DNA from: Clostridiales bacterium
GTDB taxonomy: Bacteria > Bacillota > Clostridia > Christensenellales > Pumilibacteraceae
Assembly: GCA_014799665.1 (NCBI GenBank)
Contig: JAAVHP010000012.1
Coordinates: 1-64,000 of the forward strand
Length of the DNA: 64,000 nt
Reading direction: 5' to 3'
The notes under the pieces were generated by a model that was not told where the DNA came from, searched no databases, and saw nothing but the letters and a program-made list of their open reading frames with translations. Positions 26,515 through 34,159 of this stretch are shown here, piece after piece; within the stretch, counting starts at the first letter, position 1; every line of letters begins with the position of its first letter. The position numbers were made by a program, and so were the translations under genes.

Positions 26515-26527
26515 GGCGGTTTTTTAT
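26502..26527 (+). terminator. attenuator terminator before aroF
   Basis: aaaaccgcc (26502-26510) pairs with ggcggtttt (26515-26523) around a GCAC loop and is followed by T residues. It lies 15 bases before the aroF start, so read-through is needed for expression of the whole operon. Confidence 0.9.
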
Positions 26528-26541
26528 TTTAGGAGGTCGAC

Positions 26542-27558
26542 ATGATCGTCACGCTGAAAAATGGTATTGACGAAAAGCAACTGAAAAACCTGATGGGTTG
26601 GATCAATAATTTAGGTCTGGAAACCCATCTCGTCAAGGGAGAAAACTCCACGGTTTTGGGCTTAGTGGGCGATACTTCCCGCGTGGATATAGGTTTATTG
26701 AATTCGTTAGATATTGTGGATACGGTAACGAGAATTCAAGAACCGTATAAGAATGCCAATAGGAAGCTTCACCCCGAGGATACCATTGTAGACGTTTCGG
26801 GACACTGTTTCGGCGGAGTCAACTTCCAATTGATTGCGGGGCCCTGTTCGGTGGAGAGCGAGGAGCAAGTCCTTACTATCGCCCGCGCCGTAAAAAAATC
26901 GGGGGCTACGCTGCTTCGCGGCGGTGCATTCAAACCGCGTACCTCGCCCTACGCCTTCCAAGGATTGAGGGCGCAGGGGTTGGAGATCTTACTCCGCGTA
27001 AAAGAGGAAACGGGAATGCCCATCGTGACGGAAATCATGAATATCAATCACTTGCCGCTATTTGAAAACGTGGACGTCATTCAAGTGGGTGCGAGAAATA
27101 TGCAAAACTTCGAGCTGTTGAAAGAACTCGGCAAAACGCGTAAGCCGATACTTTTGAAAAGAGGGCTTGCGAATACTATCGAGGAATGGCTTATGAGCGC
27201 GGAGTACATCATGTCGGAAGGGAATACGCAAGTAATTCTTTGCGAGCGCGGAATTCGTACTTTCGAGCCGTACACCCGAAACACCTTGGACCTGTCCGCC
27301 ATTCCGATTTTGAAAGAAAAGACGCATCTCCCCGTTATTGTCGATCCCTCTCATGCGTCGGGATTGGCGAGGCTTGTAGCCCCCATGTCCTTGGCGGCTG
27401 TGGGCGCGGGCGCGGACGGTCTTATTATCGAGGTCCACAACGATCCTCCGCATGCACTTTGCGACGGCGCACAAAGCATACGCCCCGAACAGTTCGACGA
27501 GCTTGTCAAGCGGTTGGACGTAATGTTGCCGGTCGTATCCAAGACGCGCGAAAAATAG
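26542..27558 (+). CDS. aroF: 3-deoxy-7-phosphoheptulonate (DAHP) synthase, type I-beta with N-terminal regulatory domain
   Basis: The 338-residue enzyme condenses phosphoenolpyruvate with erythrose 4-phosphate, the first step of the shikimate pathway. It starts behind AGGAGGTCGAC. Residues 1-70 form a ferredoxin-like/ACT-like domain typical of the AroG/AroA Thermotoga-Bacillus type and linked in that family to feedback control. The barrel has AGPCSVES, LRGGAFKPRTSPYAFQG, KRGLANTIEEW and VDPSHASG, the substrate and metal-binding signatures. It is the first gene after the attenuator, as expected for the committed step. Leucine is often TTG here and isoleucine rarely ATA, unlike most of the window. 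Confidence 0.95.
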   Translation: MIVTLKNGIDEKQLKNLMGWINNLGLETHLVKGENSTVLGLVGDTSRVDIGLLNSLDIVDTVTRIQEPYKNANRKLHPEDTIVDVSGHCFGGVNFQLIAGPCSVESEEQVLTIARAVKKSGATLLRGGAFKPRTSPYAFQGLRAQGLEILLRVKEETGMPIVTEIMNINHLPLFENVDVIQVGARNMQNFELLKELGKTRKPILLKRGLANTIEEWLMSAEYIMSEGNTQVILCERGIRTFEPYTRNTLDLSAIPILKEKTHLPVIVDPSHASGLARLVAPMSLAAVGAGADGLIIEVHNDPPHALCDGAQSIRPEQFDELVKRLDVMLPVVSKTREK

Positions 27559-27580
27559 GACGGAAACGGAGAAGTTAGAC

Positions 27581-28771
27581 ATGGAAATAAACGAAAACGC
27601 TTACGGGCTCGGTAGCAAGCGTTCGGTTATAAGAGAAATATTCGAGTACGGCAAGAAAAGGTCGGCTGAAATAGGCGCGGAAAACGTATTCGATTTTTCT
27701 ATCGGCAATCCCAGCGTAGAACCGCCGAAAGAGGTTTCTCAGACCATAAAAGAACTGATAAAGACCGAAGACTCGGTGCTCTTGCACGGCTACACTTCGG
27801 CGCAGGGCGACTTCGGAACGAGAAAGGCTGTTTCCGACTCGATAAACAAGAGGTTCGGTTTATCGCTCACGCCAGACAATATTTATATGACGTGCGGCGC
27901 CGCGGCTTCGCTTGCTATATCGTTAAAGGCGGTGCTGATCCCCGGCGACGAGTGCGTGGTTTGCGCGCCGTACTTTACCGAATACCGTGTGTTCATAGAA
28001 AACGCGGGCGGAAAAGTGGTCGTATCTCAACCTAATGAAAACGATTTGCAAATAGATCTTCTTGACTTTAAATCAAAGATAACCGAAAATACGCGCGCGG
28101 TAATTATTAATTCGCCGAACAATCCGAGTGGGGTCGTATACTCTTCGGATACCGTAAGGCGCGTGTGCGAAATACTCAACGAAAAAGAAAAAGAGTACGG
28201 AAAAACGATATATCTTATTTCCGACGAACCGTACCGCGAGCTCGTTTATGACGGAGTGAAAGTGCCCTATCTAATGAACTACTATGACGATACTTTGGTG
28301 TGCTATTCGTTTTCCAAAGCGTTGTCGCTCCCCGGCGAGAGAATAGGATATATTGCGGCAAACCCGTCAATGAAGGACTCGCAAAAAGTCTATCTTGCGA
28401 TTTGCGGCGCGGGCAGGATGCTTGGATACATTTGTGCGCCCAGCCTTTTTCAGCGTGTTATCGAGCGTTGTGTAGATACGAAGGTAAACGTTAAGGTTTA
28501 TAAAAAGAACCGGGATATTTTGTATAACGCGCTTACCGAATACGGCTACGAATGCGTTAAGCCCGATGGCGCGTTCTATCTTTTCGTCAAGGCTTTGGAA
28601 AAAGACACCGTAAAATTCTGCGAAAAGGCGCGGGAGAAGGATATCTTAATAGTTCCGTGCGACGACTTCGGCGTACAAGGTTACGTCCGTATCGCTTACT
28701 GTGTTCCTACCGAAAAGATTGAGCGTTCGCTACCTAAGTTCAAAGAGCTTATGGAAGAGTACGGCTTGTAG
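27581..28771 (+). CDS. class I/II pyridoxal-phosphate aminotransferase (probably aspartate/aromatic type)
   Basis: The 396-residue protein has the fold type I aminotransferase layout: substrate-side IGNPSVEPP, HGYTSAQGDFGTRKAV, NSPNNPSGVVY, SDEPYRELVYDG and the PLP lysine Lys246 in SFSKALSLPGERIGY. In an aromatic operon it would most simply transaminate phenylpyruvate or hydroxyphenylpyruvate, although aspartate or broad specificity is equally possible. It follows aroF by 22 bases. Its codon use (ATA for Ile, AGA/CGC mix, fewer TTG) is like the rest of the chromosome and differs from the aro genes on both sides, as if it had been inserted among them or they around it. Confidence 0.85.
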   Translation: MEINENAYGLGSKRSVIREIFEYGKKRSAEIGAENVFDFSIGNPSVEPPKEVSQTIKELIKTEDSVLLHGYTSAQGDFGTRKAVSDSINKRFGLSLTPDNIYMTCGAAASLAISLKAVLIPGDECVVCAPYFTEYRVFIENAGGKVVVSQPNENDLQIDLLDFKSKITENTRAVIINSPNNPSGVVYSSDTVRRVCEILNEKEKEYGKTIYLISDEPYRELVYDGVKVPYLMNYYDDTLVCYSFSKALSLPGERIGYIAANPSMKDSQKVYLAICGAGRMLGYICAPSLFQRVIERCVDTKVNVKVYKKNRDILYNALTEYGYECVKPDGAFYLFVKALEKDTVKFCEKAREKDILIVPCDDFGVQGYVRIAYCVPTEKIERSLPKFKELMEEYGL

Positions 28772-28861
28772 AGGTGATCGAATTGCATTCGGTCGTTCCT
28801 CGCGAAATCTGGTAATGCGAAACTCCGACGGGAGCGCAACGGAATTGGAGGGCGTTTTTCT

Positions 28862-30121
28862 GTGGAGATTAAATTAACTCCCACAAATTTAAAAGGACGG
28901 GTGGATATACCTTCCTCTAAATCATACGCGCACCGTATGTTGATAACGGCGGCGTTTTCCCGCACCGAAAGCGTATTGCTCGGGGATTTTTCCTCGGAAG
29001 ATATGTTGGCCACAATGCGGGTGCTAACCGCGTTTGGCGCAAAGTTTGACTCGGTAGAGGGTGGCGTCAAAATCTCTCCTGCATTAACGACGGAACGCGC
29101 GGTAGCCGATTGCGGTGAAAGCGGTTCTACCTTGCGGTTTTCCGTTCCGATCGCTGCCGCTTTGGGAATAGAAACGACGTTTATCGGCGCGAAGCGGTTG
29201 GGCGAACGCCCGATGGAAGAGCTGCTAAACTGTTTAAGCGAACACGGCGTTAAGGTCGCGGGAAAAGGGTTTCCCCTAAAAATCTCGGGGAAATTATCTG
29301 CGGGGGATTATCAAATCGACGCTCGTCGTTCTTCCCAATACGTGACGGGATTATTGCTTGCCTTGCCGTTGTTGGAAGGAGACAGCACCCTTACCGTGTA
29401 CGGCGAAGCCTCGAAAGCTTATATCGATATTACGTTGGACGTATTAAAGGACAGCGGCGCCGAAGTTACCCGTAAAGGAAATACTTTCTTTATCCGCGGC
29501 GGGGGATATTCCGTTTCGGGCGAGAGAAAAGTGGAAGGTGATTGGTCCAACGCGGCGTTTTGGCTGGTTGCGGGGTTACTCGGGGAAGAAGTTTCCATAG
29601 GAAACTTGAATCCCGAGTCTCGCCAAGGCGATCGGCGCGTGGCGGACCTATTAAAGAAAGCGGGCGGCAATTTGAGCTGGGAAAACGGCAGACTGACCGT
29701 AAAACCGTCCGAGCTTCACGGCATCGACTTCGACGCCGACGACATTCCCGACTCCGTGCCCGCTATGTCCGTTGCCTTGGCTTCGGCGAAGGGAACTTCG
29801 GTTATCACTGGGGTAAAGCGTTTAAAAATAAAGGAAAGTGACCGCTTGTCTGCCGTTATGGATACATTGACGCGATTGGGCGTTCCCGTCGCCTATAACG
29901 AAGAGAAAGACGCGTTGAAAATCGAGGGCGTACCCCGCTTTACGGGTGCGACGCTCCTTTCTTACAACGATCATCGCTTGGCAATGGCGGGCGCGGTTGT
30001 CGCCGTCAGAGCCGCATCGCCTATTACTATAATCGGCGCGGAAGCGGTAAAAAAATCATATCCCGCATTCTTTGCGGACTATGAAAGCTTGGGAGGTAAA
30101 ATATGTCGTTTGCCACTTTGA
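28862..30121 (+). CDS. aroA: 5-enolpyruvylshikimate-3-phosphate synthase
   Basis: The 419-residue enzyme joins phosphoenolpyruvate to shikimate 3-phosphate, the sixth step. I take the GTG at 28862, nine bases after GGAGGG, as the start; the protein then begins at the usual place before PSSKSYAHRML. Other signatures are ESGSTLRF, AKRLGERPM, RRSSQYVTGLLLALPLL, IKESDRLSAV and YNDHRLAMAGAV. Length is normal. The 90-base gap upstream is free of genes and holds a short palindromic stretch (cattcggtcg...aatgcgaa) of repeat type. The last 19 bases overlap aroC, so the two are probably coupled. Confidence 0.95.
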   Translation: MEIKLTPTNLKGRVDIPSSKSYAHRMLITAAFSRTESVLLGDFSSEDMLATMRVLTAFGAKFDSVEGGVKISPALTTERAVADCGESGSTLRFSVPIAAALGIETTFIGAKRLGERPMEELLNCLSEHGVKVAGKGFPLKISGKLSAGDYQIDARRSSQYVTGLLLALPLLEGDSTLTVYGEASKAYIDITLDVLKDSGAEVTRKGNTFFIRGGGYSVSGERKVEGDWSNAAFWLVAGLLGEEVSIGNLNPESRQGDRRVADLLKKAGGNLSWENGRLTVKPSELHGIDFDADDIPDSVPAMSVALASAKGTSVITGVKRLKIKESDRLSAVMDTLTRLGVPVAYNEEKDALKIEGVPRFTGATLLSYNDHRLAMAGAVVAVRAASPITIIGAEAVKKSYPAFFADYESLGGKICRLPL

Positions 30122-31188
30122 AAATTACTGTATTCGGTGAATCGCACGGCCCTGCAGTAGGCGTGACCGTCGAAGGGTTTCCCGCGGGTATTCCCATAGA
30201 CGAGCAAAGCTTGCAGGCGTTTATGGCGCGCCGAAAAACGCAAAACGCCGCCTTTACCACTCCGCGCGTCGAGGAGGATCGACCCTTATTTTTGTCGGGC
30301 GTCAAGAACGGTTATACCACCGGAGCGCCATTGAACGCCACCATTTATAACGCCGATAAGCGAAGCGGTGACTACGAGGCTTTTCGGGATGTTCCCCGTC
30401 CTTCCCACGCCGATTACGTTGCGGGGGTGAAATATAAAGGCTTCGCCGATTTGGCAGGCGGCGGACATTTTTCGGGACGGTTGACCGCGCCGTTGTGCGT
30501 TGTCGGGTATCTCGCCGAGACTTATTTGGAAAAGAGCGGGATATTCGTCGGCGCGTATTTAAGCGAAGCGGGTGGAATTTCCGCCGTATCCTATCTTGAC
30601 GGCATTCCCGCCAAAGAGGAAATAGAAGCGACTCAGGGGAAACCCGTTCCCGTGCTGCGTGGCGTAAAGCAAAAGGAAATCGAGGAGAGGCTGCAATCGG
30701 TCAGGGCGGAAGGGGATTCCGTCGGCGGCGTTATCGAGTGCGTCGCCTTGGGATTGCCCGTAGGCTTGGGCGAATGCGGTTTTCGAAGTATGGAAGGGCG
30801 GATCGCGTCCGCGATCTTTTCCGTGCCCGCAACCAAAGGTGTTGAGTTCGGTTCGGGCTTTTTGCTGACCAAAATGAAAGGGAGCGAAGGTAACGATCCG
30901 TGGACGTTGAGCGGCGGGGCCGTCGTGCCCAAAACCAATCATAACGGTGGGATAAACGGCGGAATCACCAACGGAGCGCCCCTTTTGGTGCGCGTCGCGG
31001 TTAAGCCCACACCGTCCATTGCAAAAGAACAGGATAGCGTGAACCTGAAAGATATGACCCCAACAAAGCTTACCGTGGGCGGACGGCACGATGCCTGTAT
31101 TGCGCTCCGTGCCGTGCCCGTTGTGGAAGCTTGCGTAGCAATCGCAATCGCGGATGCATTGTTGGAAATGCAAGGACAAAATTTTTAA
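30103..31188 (+). CDS. aroC: chorismate synthase
   Basis: The 361-residue enzyme removes phosphate from 5-enolpyruvylshikimate 3-phosphate to give chorismate, using reduced flavin. The ATG lies inside the end of aroA behind GGGAGGT. Family signatures are FGESHGPAVGV near the N-terminus, FSGRLTAP, and a C-terminal GRHDACIALRAVPVVEA. The length is typical of the bacterial monofunctional enzyme. It shares the TTG-rich leucine usage of the other aro genes. Confidence 0.96.
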   Translation: MSFATLKITVFGESHGPAVGVTVEGFPAGIPIDEQSLQAFMARRKTQNAAFTTPRVEEDRPLFLSGVKNGYTTGAPLNATIYNADKRSGDYEAFRDVPRPSHADYVAGVKYKGFADLAGGGHFSGRLTAPLCVVGYLAETYLEKSGIFVGAYLSEAGGISAVSYLDGIPAKEEIEATQGKPVPVLRGVKQKEIEERLQSVRAEGDSVGGVIECVALGLPVGLGECGFRSMEGRIASAIFSVPATKGVEFGSGFLLTKMKGSEGNDPWTLSGGAVVPKTNHNGGINGGITNGAPLLVRVAVKPTPSIAKEQDSVNLKDMTPTKLTVGGRHDACIALRAVPVVEACVAIAIADALLEMQGQNF

Positions 31189-31228
31189 AGCCAATAGATA
31201 ATAAAACGCCTTTGGGCGGGAGGTAACT

Positions 31229-32368
31229 ATGCAATTACAAGAGCTTAAAGCCAAAATCGACGATATTGACGATCGCATTGCGTCGCTTTACGACCAACGT
31301 ATGAAGCTGATCAAGGAAGCGAGCGAGAAAAAAACGGAAACGAACCGCTATGTGCAGGATTTGACCGGGGAGAACGCGACGATCGGTCGCGTGACTAAGG
31401 CGGTGGACGAGGACGTGCGCGTTTACTGCAAACAAGTGTTTGAAACGCTGTTTGAAACAGGTCATGCTTATCAGTCGCGGTTTGTGCGTATTCCTTCCGG
31501 GGTTGCCGAAGAAATCCGTTCCAATTTGGAAAGCGGCTTAAAAGCATTTCCCAACTACGCGACCGTCGCTTGCCAGGGTGTGGAAGGGGCGTATAGCATG
31601 ATCGCAACCACGCGGCTTTTCCCGTTGAGCGACATTACTTATTTCAAAAATTTCGAGGGAGTATTCCACGCTGTGGAAAAGGGATTGTGTAAGTACGGTA
31701 TGCTCCCCATTGAAAACAGTTCGGTGGGTTCGGTCAACGACGTGTACGACCTCATGAAAGAACACAAGTTCTATATTGTCCGCAGTATTAAACTCCATGT
31801 CCAGCACCACTTGCTTGCGAAACAAGGCGTTAAGCTTAGTGAGATCAAAGAGGTATTCTCTCACGAGCAGGCCTTAAACCAGTGTAAAAAGTGGTTGGGA
31901 AAAACGGATATCAAAGTGACCGTCGTTCCCAATACCGCGGTTGCCGCAAAGATGGTGGCGGAGTCGGAGAGGACGGACGTGGCGTGTATAAGCAGTCGAG
32001 AATGCGCGTCTTTATACGGACTGAACGTTCTTGCCGCGAATATGCAGGACAACGACAATAACTATACCCGCTTCATTTTGATTTCCAAAAAAATGGAAAT
32101 TTTCAAAAAGGCGAACCGTGTTTCAATAATGGTCAACTTGCCTCATACGTCGGGAAGCCTCAACCGTATGTTGAACAAGTTTTCCACACTGGGTTTCAAC
32201 CTGACTAAATTGGAGTCTCGCCCTCTTCCTAACTCGGCGTTTGAATTTATGTTCTACTTCGATTTCGAAGCGGATATCGAAAATCCGGAAGTGGTCAACC
32301 TCTTTGCGGAATTGGAGAATGGGGAAGGACAATTGGTGTTTTTAGGCAGCTATTACGAGGTGGTATAA
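31229..32368 (+). CDS. pheA: bifunctional chorismate mutase/prephenate dehydratase (P-protein)
   Basis: The 379-residue protein makes phenylpyruvate from chorismate in two steps. Residues 1-90 are a chorismate mutase AroQ-type helical domain (IDDIDDRIASLYDQRMKLI). Residues about 110-290 are the dehydratase, with EGAYSM, LPIENSSVGSV and a conserved TRFILIS end. Residues about 300-379 are an ACT domain with the ESRP motif that binds Phe in feedback inhibition. The operon thus directs flux to Phe; no prephenate dehydrogenase is present. It starts behind GGGAGGTAACT and its stop abuts the next start. Confidence 0.95.
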   Translation: MQLQELKAKIDDIDDRIASLYDQRMKLIKEASEKKTETNRYVQDLTGENATIGRVTKAVDEDVRVYCKQVFETLFETGHAYQSRFVRIPSGVAEEIRSNLESGLKAFPNYATVACQGVEGAYSMIATTRLFPLSDITYFKNFEGVFHAVEKGLCKYGMLPIENSSVGSVNDVYDLMKEHKFYIVRSIKLHVQHHLLAKQGVKLSEIKEVFSHEQALNQCKKWLGKTDIKVTVVPNTAVAAKMVAESERTDVACISSRECASLYGLNVLAANMQDNDNNYTRFILISKKMEIFKKANRVSIMVNLPHTSGSLNRMLNKFSTLGFNLTKLESRPLPNSAFEFMFYFDFEADIENPEVVNLFAELENGEGQLVFLGSYYEVV

Positions 32369-33595
32369 GTGGCGGATTACGGTTTAATCGGGGAAAAGCT
32401 TGGGCACAGTTTTTCCGCCGCTATACACAAAGAATTCGGCTACGACTACGAGCTGAGAGAATTGTCTCCGTCCGAAGTCGCCGACTTCATGCTGCATCCG
32501 CCGTACTTGGGATTTAATGTTACTATTCCCTATAAGCAAACGGTCATGCCGTATCTCGACGAAATCCACCCCTACGCCTTGGAGATAGGCGCGGTCAATA
32601 CAGTGGTGGTCAAAAACGGCAAACGCTTGGGTTATAATACCGATTTTGCCGGAATGAAATTCGCGCTTGACGCGTACTCAATTAGACCCGAAGGAAAGGA
32701 CGTTCTGATTTTGGGCTCGGGCGGCACGGCGCATACCGCGCGGGCGTTAATGAAATCGCTTCACGCCAAGCGCATTCGCACCGTCAGCCGTATGGGAGAA
32801 CTGAATTACGAAAACTTACCGATCGAAGGGAAGGACGCGGAAATCATCGTCAACACAACCCCCGTGGGAATGTATCCCGATAACGACGGATGCCCGGTGG
32901 ACTTAGCGTGGTTTCCTCATTTGGATGGAGTGTTCGACGCGGTCTACAATCCCTTGACTACTCGTTTGGTATCACGCGCAAAGGAGCGGGGAATTGCCGC
33001 CGGTAACGGGCTTGTCATGTTGGTTGCGCAGGCAAAATTCGCACGCGACCTGTTTTTGGAAACACCCTGCGACGACGCGGTGATCCATGACGTTGTGAGA
33101 AAAATAGAACGTGATAAGCAAAATATCGTTCTGGTGGGGATGTCCGGTTGCGGGAAAACCACAATAGGCAAACTGCTTGCCGAACGCCTTAATAAAACTT
33201 TTGTCGATACCGATGAAGAATTGATAAAAATTTTCCGCAAACCAATTCCCGAAGTTTTCCGCGAGGACGGAGAGGAAGCGTTTCGCGCGGCGGAAAAACA
33301 AGTGGTGGAAGCTTTATCCAAACGTAACGCGTCGGTTATCGCCACGGGCGGGGGCGCGCCGTTGTCGGAAGTCAGTCGGGAACGCTTAAAGCAAAACGCC
33401 GTAACGGTGTATCTCACTCGCAACGTAAATTCTTTGGACAGAACGGGCAGACCTCTTGCCGTCAGCGAACAACGCGTCAAAGAAATGCTCGTTATGCGCG
33501 ACCCGATTTACAGAAAGGCGGCGGATTTTGCAGTAAGTAACGACGGCACCCCGCAGGAAGCGGTAGAGAAGATATTAGAGGAGTTAAAAATATGA
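32369..33595 (+). CDS. fused shikimate dehydrogenase-shikimate kinase
   Basis: One 408-residue frame carries two pathway enzymes. Residues 1-245 are AroE: EKLGHSFS near the N-terminus, NVTIPYKQTVMPYLDE, GAVNTVV, the Rossmann loop LILGSGGTAHTAR and NTTPVGMYP. Residues from about 252 are AroK, with Walker A GMSGCGKTT (257-265), VDTDEELIK and ATGGGAPL. The fusion would reduce 3-dehydroshikimate and then phosphorylate shikimate. The GTG at 32369 directly follows the pheA stop. No stop or frameshift lies between the domains. AroE and AroK are usually separate in bacteria, although several aro fusions are known. Confidence 0.93.
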   Translation: MADYGLIGEKLGHSFSAAIHKEFGYDYELRELSPSEVADFMLHPPYLGFNVTIPYKQTVMPYLDEIHPYALEIGAVNTVVVKNGKRLGYNTDFAGMKFALDAYSIRPEGKDVLILGSGGTAHTARALMKSLHAKRIRTVSRMGELNYENLPIEGKDAEIIVNTTPVGMYPDNDGCPVDLAWFPHLDGVFDAVYNPLTTRLVSRAKERGIAAGNGLVMLVAQAKFARDLFLETPCDDAVIHDVVRKIERDKQNIVLVGMSGCGKTTIGKLLAERLNKTFVDTDEELIKIFRKPIPEVFREDGEEAFRAAEKQVVEALSKRNASVIATGGGAPLSEVSRERLKQNAVTVYLTRNVNSLDRTGRPLAVSEQRVKEMLVMRDPIYRKAADFAVSNDGTPQEAVEKILEELKI

Positions 33596-34035
33596 AAGTA
33601 TTGGTTGTGAACGGACCCAATCTCAATATGCTCGGAATTCGTGAACCCGCACTCTATGGAAAGGGAACTTATAGCGACTTAGTGGACTTTATTCGCGGCG
33701 CGGCAAAAGAACTTGATTTGACCGTGGAAATCTTTCAATCCAATTCGGAAGGGGAATTGGTGACTGCCATTCAAAACGCCCTTGGAAAATTCGACGGTAT
33801 CGTAATCAACGCCGCCGCGTATACGCACACTTCGGTGGCGATTTTAGACGCGTTGAAAGCGGTTGGGCTACCGACTGCGGAAGTGCATTTGACCGACGTT
33901 CGTATCCGTGAACCGTTTCGTCAAATTTCCTATGTGGGAATGTATGCCCAAAAAACGGTATGCGGAAAGGGCTTCGACGGCTACCGCGAGTGTTTAAATT
34001 GGCTAAAAGATACGGCGTGTGGCGGCGTAGAGTAG
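33592..34035 (+). CDS. aroQ: type II 3-dehydroquinate dehydratase
   Basis: The 147-residue enzyme converts 3-dehydroquinate to 3-dehydroshikimate, the third step. It starts by an ATGA overlap with the fusion gene. Signatures are NGPNLNMLGIREPALYG with the catalytic Tyr, FQSNSEGELV, NAAAYTHTSVAI and EVHLTDVRIREPFR. Its length is typical of the small dodecameric type II enzyme, unrelated to type I AroD. It is the last gene of the operon, so with aroF, aroA, aroC and the aroE-aroK fusion all steps except aroB are present. Confidence 0.95.
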   Translation: MKVLVVNGPNLNMLGIREPALYGKGTYSDLVDFIRGAAKELDLTVEIFQSNSEGELVTAIQNALGKFDGIVINAAAYTHTSVAILDALKAVGLPTAEVHLTDVRIREPFRQISYVGMYAQKTVCGKGFDGYRECLNWLKDTACGGVE

Positions 34036-34087
34036 TTTATATCTACGTGAAGTTGATCGGGCGTAACAACTAATTTCCTTAAATACC

Positions 34088-34116
34088 TTGCATATCGCGA
34101 AAAAATATGGTATAAT
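34088..34116 (+). promoter_or_regulatory. promoter of the hybrid histidine kinase operon
   Basis: TTGCAT at 34088-34093 and TATAAT at 34111-34116 are 17 bases apart. The start near 34123 gives a leader of about 37 bases with AAGGGAG before the ATG at 34160. No clear terminator separates it from aroQ, so some read-through is possible. Confidence 0.82.
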
Positions 34117-34159
34117 AGACGATAGCTTCTATTACTCACGAAAAGCAAGGGAGCGTGTA

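Noticed and set aside
26360..26541. A T-box for aromatic amino acids before aroF.
   Set aside because: The T-box consensus (tggnaccgcg) and specifier stem are absent. The Phe/Tyr leader peptide and paired hairpins explain the region better.
34088..34159. An upstream TTG start for the hybrid kinase.
   Set aside because: It coincides with the -35 element of the promoter. The ATG at 34160 has a proper binding site and starts just before the first membrane helix.
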